From positions 19,344,001 through 19,408,000 of the forward strand of contig NC_135240.1 of NCBI RefSeq assembly GCF_947623445.1: a stretch of DNA of 64,000 nt. The letters are read 5' to 3'. Within the stretch, counting starts at the first letter, position 1. Each line of letters begins with the position of its first letter. Position numbers and translations under genes: made by a program. Below, one piece after another: positions 58,291 to 64,000 of the stretch. The DNA comes from Clavelina lepadiformis (taxonomy: Eukaryota; Chordata; Ascidiacea; Aplousobranchia; Clavelinidae). Below the pieces are notes generated by a model. The model made no database searches, was not told the DNA's origin, and saw nothing but the letters and a program-made list of their open reading frames with translations.

Positions 58291-58881
58291 AGCTTACCCG
58301 AGTGACATTTTGGTCACTTGTGTGAGCCTGCGAGCATTAGTTACGCTATATGCCATACTATTGATACTAAAACAGCCTGGTGAAAATATGTTACTCTTTA
58401 GCTTAGTATTTACAATCAACCTTGGAAATGAAGTTTTTGGATTGCAACAACAAAATAAATTTGTCGCGAATTCTACATTAAAGTTAAACGTCGAGCGTAG
58501 TTGGGATAAATCCTTTTCGGGAGAGTCTTCACCGAGGTTATAGATTTACGGCTTGTAGTTGACATGGATTTAAGCTGAGAAATACCAAGATGATTTACGC
58601 TTTGTCCACAGACGTATTTTGAACCTAAAAGCAATTAAGTTTAACAATAGCAATAAGAAATAAATACCAGTTGGCTAATTAAAGTGAGTATAGGAGAAAG
58701 TCACCTACCATGATGGGACACTTTTATAAAAACTGCTCCAACTCAAAAACACGATGTGCTGTGTTTAATCTTTTTATGGGTTGTGCTAGATATTGCTTGG
58801 AATTAGGCACACCATTTTCAAGAAGTTTTCTTATTATTTATTGAGCAATTTACAAAATAAAAATGCTTTTTGTCCCTTCTT

Positions 58882-59320
58882 TGCTGACCAGATTCGTAAC
58901 CGAGTCATCAAGCTCGAGTTGCAAGCCAAGTCGAGTGGTAAATAAAAATCGAGTTGAGTCAAGTAATATAAACCAAGCTAAACAGAAAGCAAAAACACCA
59001 TTTCTGTTAACAAGAGACGTCTAGGATAATTACAATTTACAACGTTTACTTCAGTTGGTTCCACCATATGCATTCGTAAACAAATAAAATCATTTTCAGT
59101 TACACTTTAATGTATTCCGATCAAAGGATAGAGATTCGTATTTCTTTAATTCTGAAACGTAATCAAAAAACTGACTTGAGTCAACTCTGGCCATTTCAAA
59201 TGATAACTAGAGTCAAGTTAAGTCATTTATGTACTTTCTTAAAAAGGGTCGAGTCAAGTTGAGTCTTTCCAAACAAGTTTCTGACTCAAGTCATTACGAC
59301 TCGAGTCAGAAAGTGGATAA
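58882..59320. repeat. GACTC/GAGTC-rich repeat, copy 3
   Basis: Dense GAGTC, GACTC and ACTTGAGTCA motifs in both orientations lie at the two ends (CCGAGTCATCAAGCTCGAGT on the left; GTCGAGTCAAGTTGAGTC and ACGACTCGAGTCAG on the right), around an AT-rich centre. This is the best-delimited member of the family also at 28735 and 36715, and looks like a non-autonomous DNA transposon with sub-terminal repeats. Confidence 0.55.
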
Positions 59321-60240
59321 CCATGATAAATCAATATGAGACGTTCCGTATAAATCCTTTACAATAAAACCTTGTTTTAATTAAACAACAATCTTTGAAC
59401 AATAACCTTGAAATAAAATTGCTTAACTTTAAAACAAAATTAGAATGTAAAATGGACGAATAAATTCATTTGTCACATACGAACAACGAAAGATGATCTT
59501 CTAAAAATCTGTGTGGCTATTTCTTTTCTGCGTTTATCGTTGTTAATCATGAAAAGAATGTTTTTCTTGGCAAATTATGTTATAAAAATATATAAATCGG
59601 TCTCAAGATCATAGAGTTAAAACGCTGGTCCCTCCAAGTCAGGGCAATATTAGAGTTACCATTAACTTACACTGTTAATAAACCATAACTGAATGACAAA
59701 CCGCTAAGTCTGCCAATTTTTATCATATAATAACTTAATCCAAGTATTTTGATTGTTAGTATAACAAAAGAAAATCAACTGCAACGTCAAACTAACGTAA
59801 AACCTAGTTATCATGCAGCAAAATCTTGGTAAAATTTAAAATTTGGGGTCATTTTTCTTTCGATTAAAATGAATAGGCTAAGCTACCGGTATAGTCTTTT
59901 TTCACTATATCAAAAGGAACGCGGTAATGTATTTGATTTATAACAAAAGCCGATTTTATGCTACCTTACGGCTGAAAGAAATTATCATGGTGTCCCATCT
60001 TACGCAATGTCTCCTCATGGGTGACTTTCTCAAGGCTAAATAATTTTCATAGTATATGCTTAAAAACTATACCTTTGCTTTTTCGTTGATTAAATGTGTT
60101 TTTTTCTTGAATAGTTTTATGAAAGTGGAAATCTGGATAAATTTTATTTACACCCAATAGCAGAGGAAAGTATAAATCTTTGCAAGTTTCATTGGTGGAA
60201 AATTCGGTTTCATTCTGAAACATTATACGGTATACAATTT
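59321..60240. other. Spacer, nothing recognised
   Basis: AT-rich. It may hold 3' exons of the minus-strand C22orf15-like gene if the donor at 60378 is used, but none could be supported. Confidence 0.4.
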
Positions 60241-60849
60241 TTACAACTTAAGACCATAGTATAGTGCTCGATCAAACAAAAAATGAATAATAATGCAACA
60301 AACCGTTTTGCTTTTGGAAGACCTGGAGAAGGATTGCGATGTCGAGGCGTTGCTGATCATAATAGGAAAATTTCTTACTGCTGGTATCACTCGTTTTTCC
60401 ATTAATATGTATGTACAAAGCGGTTTTAAGTAACTCAGTGCTCTTTCCTGACCCGCTGCGGTACTAATTCCCATTAACAGCCCTGCAGAGTATCATTGTT
60501 GTTGCAGGATAATAAACGCCCTAATTACTTGTCCCGGAACTGTCTAACACCAAATAGACTTAAGAACTTAGACACTGCTTATTTCATCCATTGTTGAATA
60601 GCACATTCGGTAGACGTTTGTATATACTATATATTGTATATAATATACTATTCAAATTGGGCCTGCCAAATTGCGGCAATCAATATAAAATGGTTCTCTT
60701 ATTTTACCTGTTTCATCCGCTAAATCTAATCCTTGATGAGCGTATTCCAAAAGACATCTTCGCTTAATATCTGCGACAAAGTTGATGATTGAACAATCGG
60801 GATTAAAAATTTGATGATTATCTTTTCCAAAACGGATTGTAATAAACAT
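60241..60849 (-). CDS. Small C22orf15/CXorf65-type protein
   Basis: Exon 1 is 60849-60708 and exon 2 starts at 60482. Exon 1 encodes MFITIRFGKDNHQIFNPDCS, then FVADIKRRC and LDLADETG, closely matching the ubiquitin-fold-like N-terminus shared by vertebrate C22orf15 and CXorf65 (MFI-x-I-x-x-GD-x-x-x-L-x-NP-x-CS ... DL-x-DETG). Exon 2 continues LLMGISTAAGQERALSYLKP and TYILMEKR, also family-like. It either runs to the stop at 60241 or leaves by a GTAAGA donor after 60379 to an unseen exon. The ATG at 60849 is preferred over an in-frame ATG five codons upstream because family members start MFI. Molecular function is unknown to me. Confidence 0.65.
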
Positions 60850-61942
60850 GATTAAATTAAGCACATAAGCTACCTAAATCATCTCTAAGCTTAAAGCACT
60901 TGTTCAACACCGTCCAGTTTGAAAAATATGTAGCGTATCTTCCCAGATATTGTTTTTATAATTTGTAAGGATCAAACACAACTTACTTAGAAAAACTGTT
61001 ATGATAGGGAAAAGATGGTGGAACAAAAGGAAAAGATAAGCCCTTAAAAGTAATGGGAAACTGTTTATACGCGCACGGCGCACCCAGCACAGAACCTGGT
61101 ACTGCGTGCCACTAAGTTAGGTCCTTTTTTTCATTCTTTCTTGGGCACAATTGGCATTACATTACTATCCTTCCCTGGGCGAAAGCAATCAAATTTTAAG
61201 GCTTTTCGTCCACTAATGAGACAAATAGTAATAAGCGAACCTATGACCTGCATGGGAGGCTTTAAGGCCACCAACTGCTGTATTTTAATGATTAACAATG
61301 TCGTTATCTAACGGAGTAACGTAATATTGAACAACATTGTGCAGATGATTTCACTGTCGCTAAAATTACGCAAAATAAAAAAAGCAAAAACATTTCCAAG
61401 GTGGAACTTCTATCACAAATGTAACTAAGTCACTGTACACAAAGAACATTGCATGCTCTGCACAAACATAGAAATAGATGGAATCAAGCAGCCCACACTA
61501 ACATATAAAGATGTGGAGTTTAACACAAAAGTAACAGTAGAAGCGATAACGTGTTGTCACAACACCGACATTTTCTGCGGCCATTGTCTAGACTAGAGGG
61601 TTAAAAGTTGGAACAATGAAGGAAACCTACACGAACTGCGTTCGAAAATATACCATTTTAACTTAAAAGTAAAAATTAGGTAGTATTATCTTTTTCCCAG
61701 TTGTTTAATCCTTTTCCCATACTTAATACAAATATCAGCAAAAATGATACAGCACAACTTTTCGTTTGACATTTGGCAATCGTAATGATCATTAAAAAAA
61801 ACGAGTGCAAAGCAAACCGGTGTTGATCAGTTGTATACGACAAACGGAATCTTGGAAGTATGTAACTAACAGAAATATATAAAACCAATCAGTGCAACTG
61901 GTGCCTGGGGGTCCGGGGCTAAAACGCGATTAAAGCAAATAA
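60850..61942. other. Spacer between two minus-strand genes
   Basis: Nothing recognised. It should contain the 3' UTR of the IKK-like gene and the promoter of the C22orf15-like gene. Confidence 0.45.
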
Positions 61943-64000
61943 TCAAGTAACATTTTTCGGGTTAAGTCGTGGCCCAGAGGTAGGCGGTTGATCGACACTT
62001 CCTTCAGGAGAAACTTCAAGACTCTGCTGAGGTACGTTATTGCTAAAATTTTGATTTGCTTCGGATGTGGCCTGAGAAGCACTATCCTTGGCCACTATGG
62101 GAGCAGCAACACGTTGGCTGATGCCAGACTGCGAGTCCAGACCATCTAGATAGCCCCATTCCAGCATGTTGATGTCACTTATTGGATTATCATTTACAAT
62201 TTCTTCAACAAGTTGACTAAACCTACATGAAATATGAATGAGTTTGCTAAACGTAACGACCATGCTGTGACTAAAAAGACCATGTCACCTTAGTATACTA
62301 AAACATAAAAGGCCAGATAATTTCCTGCCTTTGTTTCTTATCCTGTACTCTGCACGTCAGGCATCCAGTATGCAGGAATAGTATCAACCGTATCATATTT
62401 GTTATCCTCGGACAGAGGAAAGTAGTAACACGACTTAAACCAGGCAATGATTTTTCTTCGGTTGAACCCCGGTTACCGAGCTAGCCTTTATGCAAGTTCC
62501 GATCGATACAAACATTTTTTATATCAAATTATCCGAATTTGGAAATGTTCACCAGGAGCAAGCTTGATTAAGGACACATGAAAAGTTTGGACTTTTGAGT
62601 AACAATATAAAAGTGTAATTTCGACCAATCAGAGGTCAGTATGACCAGTGTTGTTTTTCAGTCAGGGAATTATCTTAGCGAATGGCGCGTTGAAACTTTC
62701 AGCTTTCACGCATAAGTTAGGTTAACATGTGCTTGAAAATTGATGAAATTTGATTTTTTAATCCAAAATTCTAGTCTTGACTTTAGCAAGCTATTGCAAG
62801 ACATGTTAATTTATTAAGATGTCATGAAATAACTTGAACCAATGCTTGTAGGTTGAATTGCCTAGGTTTAATCGTAAGTTGGTTAAGTTGTCCAGAGTTG
62901 AATCGTCCGCGGGTTGAATTGAATTAACAGCAATTAAAAATGCATATATCGCCAAGAACGTGGTGCAAAATTTTTTATATCCAGAAACGGGAGATCTTTA
63001 GCTGAATTCCTACGAATACAGCAGCACCTAGGTAAAATTTCTAAGGAATAATTTACAGTGTAATCTTGCTCTTTAGTGGGCGGCACTAGAAGTTATCTAA
63101 CACAAAATTCATTCCTCTCATGCTTATTCAATAACATAAAAATAACGTACTGAGCATGGTTTTGATCCATTTCTGTTGCAACATTGGCTCTGTGTTGAGG
63201 TGCAAGTAAGCCTGACATTTGGCGGCATAAATCGGCCTTTACTGCGTTGGCAATGTACTATGAAAAAATGTTAATACATTTATCATTCATATAATATATT
63301 TTGTATTTGTACACGGATTGTATGCATATAATAAATGATGATATATATGAATTGAACGAATAATTTAAGACAGGCAATAAATGATACAATACATGGAAAT
63401 AATAAATTTCTACCAGAACAACAAATTTTGAGTAACGTACAACGATCTCCCAAAGTTGTTGCTGTCTGGTTTGTTGATAGTCTCGCATCTTCGTACAACA
63501 ATCATGAATGTTTTGTTTCATCTGCAAAACCTCAGGTACTCTATCTTGAAGCTTTTGATGACATTCCAAAAGATTCCTTAAACAAAGTGTGTTAGGTCGT
63601 TAGCAGGGCATATAAATACTCAACATTGATAATAAACATGAAGTAACCGCTCACTTGAATAAACACACAAAGGTATTGATTTTGAACTTTATATTGCATC
63701 TACTGCCAACTCAAAACAAAAATAACGAATTTTCACCTTGTTTGCTCTCCAATGGTTTTTAAAGTATCAACAAAGAATTCTTTTAATGGACAAACAAACT
63801 TTCGCGCATAGTCTTTCATAGTTTCTTGCAATTCTTAAAAATTACCAAGCATAAGTCAATATACTCAATAGTATGATATAGAATCATCACGTCTCACAAC
63901 ACAACCATATAGTATTCACATTACCGGTGACAAGATTGGCTTGTTGGTTTATTTCTGAATGATGTTGACTTGCATTTCGAATTTTCAATTTAATGCTGTT
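61943..64000 (-). CDS. C-terminal coiled-coil region of an IKK alpha/beta-like kinase (partial)
   Basis: Exons: beyond 64000 to 63925, 63833-63737, 63576-63441, 63257-63151, 62222-61943 (stop). All junctions are in phase, giving about 230 C-terminal residues. No kinase domain is in view. A long coiled coil includes ECHQKLQDRVPEVLQMKQNI then RQQQLWEIVYIA, which aligns with the end of the scaffold-dimerisation domain of IKK beta (CKQKALELLPKVEEVVSLM ... KRQKELWNLLKIA). About 50 residues later comes DINMLEWGYLDGLDS, placed like the NEMO-binding motif ALDWSWLQ of IKK alpha and beta, then a low-complexity S/Q/P tail. Identity rests on spacing and scattered residues; another coiled-coil protein is possible. 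Confidence 0.5.
62223..63150 (-). other. Intron of the IKK-like gene
   Basis: Donor GTACGTTA at 63150 and acceptor TCATGTAG at 62223. No repeat or exon was recognised inside. Confidence 0.6.

Noticed and set aside
58163-58543. 126-codon frame at the right edge of the island
   Set aside because: It overlaps inverted-repeat sequence and the composition is that of chance AT-rich ORFs.

Overview
The window reads as nuclear DNA from an invertebrate, most likely a chordate relative such as an ascidian tunicate. It is AT-rich, all recognisable genes are split by short GT-AG introns, the proteins are metazoan or chordate in type (EPB41L5, CALML4, RAB24, C22orf15/CXorf65, an IKK-like tail, a muscle-type Ig/Fn3 protein), and the spaces between genes are filled with small DNA transposons. 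The tunicate placement is inference. There is no bacterial-type operon, CRISPR array, rRNA gene or intact tRNA gene.

Layout. 0.7-2.9 kb (-): first three coding exons of an EPB41L5/Yurt-type FERM protein, running off the left edge. 2.9-13.1 kb: a repeat-rich block with Tigger-like and hAT elements, a tRNA-derived SINE, a broken LTR retroelement (7.5-11.3 kb) with a hAT MITE nested in it, and a LINE reverse-transcriptase relic. 13.2-24.2 kb (-): a complete 27-exon gene for a 1349-residue protein of six Ig and seven Fn3 domains. 24.6-26.7 kb (-): an eight-exon zinc-dependent alcohol dehydrogenase-type enzyme, 380 residues. 27.5-33.3 kb (-): mitochondrial ribosomal protein L3 in eight exons, including a presequence exon. 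33.5-37.0 kb: repeats, including a solo LTR with a 4-bp target duplication. 37.3-45.9 kb (+): mitochondrial aspartate aminotransferase GOT2, 11 exons, 424 residues, with a Tigger element and a hAT MITE in intron 2. 48.7-50.7 kb (+): CALML4, six exons, the first apparently just the ATG. 51.1-51.4 kb: LINE relic. 52.2-53.7 kb (+): RAB24-type GTPase with its last exon unresolved. 53.7-59.3 kb: palindromes, a TTAA-flanked foldback MITE, an AT-rich island with long inverted ends, and a GACTC-rich repeat. 60.2-60.8 kb (-): C22orf15/CXorf65-type small protein. 61.9-64.0 kb (-): the C-terminal coiled coil of what looks like an IKK alpha/beta homologue, running off the right edge.

The genes do not form one pathway: two are mitochondrial (MRPL3, GOT2) and the others cover muscle or cytoskeleton, brush-border light chain, membrane traffic and signalling. 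Exon boundaries were read by hand from splice consensus, reading phase and family alignment. For the Ig/Fn3, ADH, MRPL3, GOT2 and CALML4 genes the summed exon lengths are divisible by three, an internal check on those models. The most novel items are the compact Ig/Fn3 gene with phase-1 modular exons, the degenerate NEMO-binding-like motif in the IKK-like tail, and the 56.1-58.3 kb inverted-repeat island that I could not assign.
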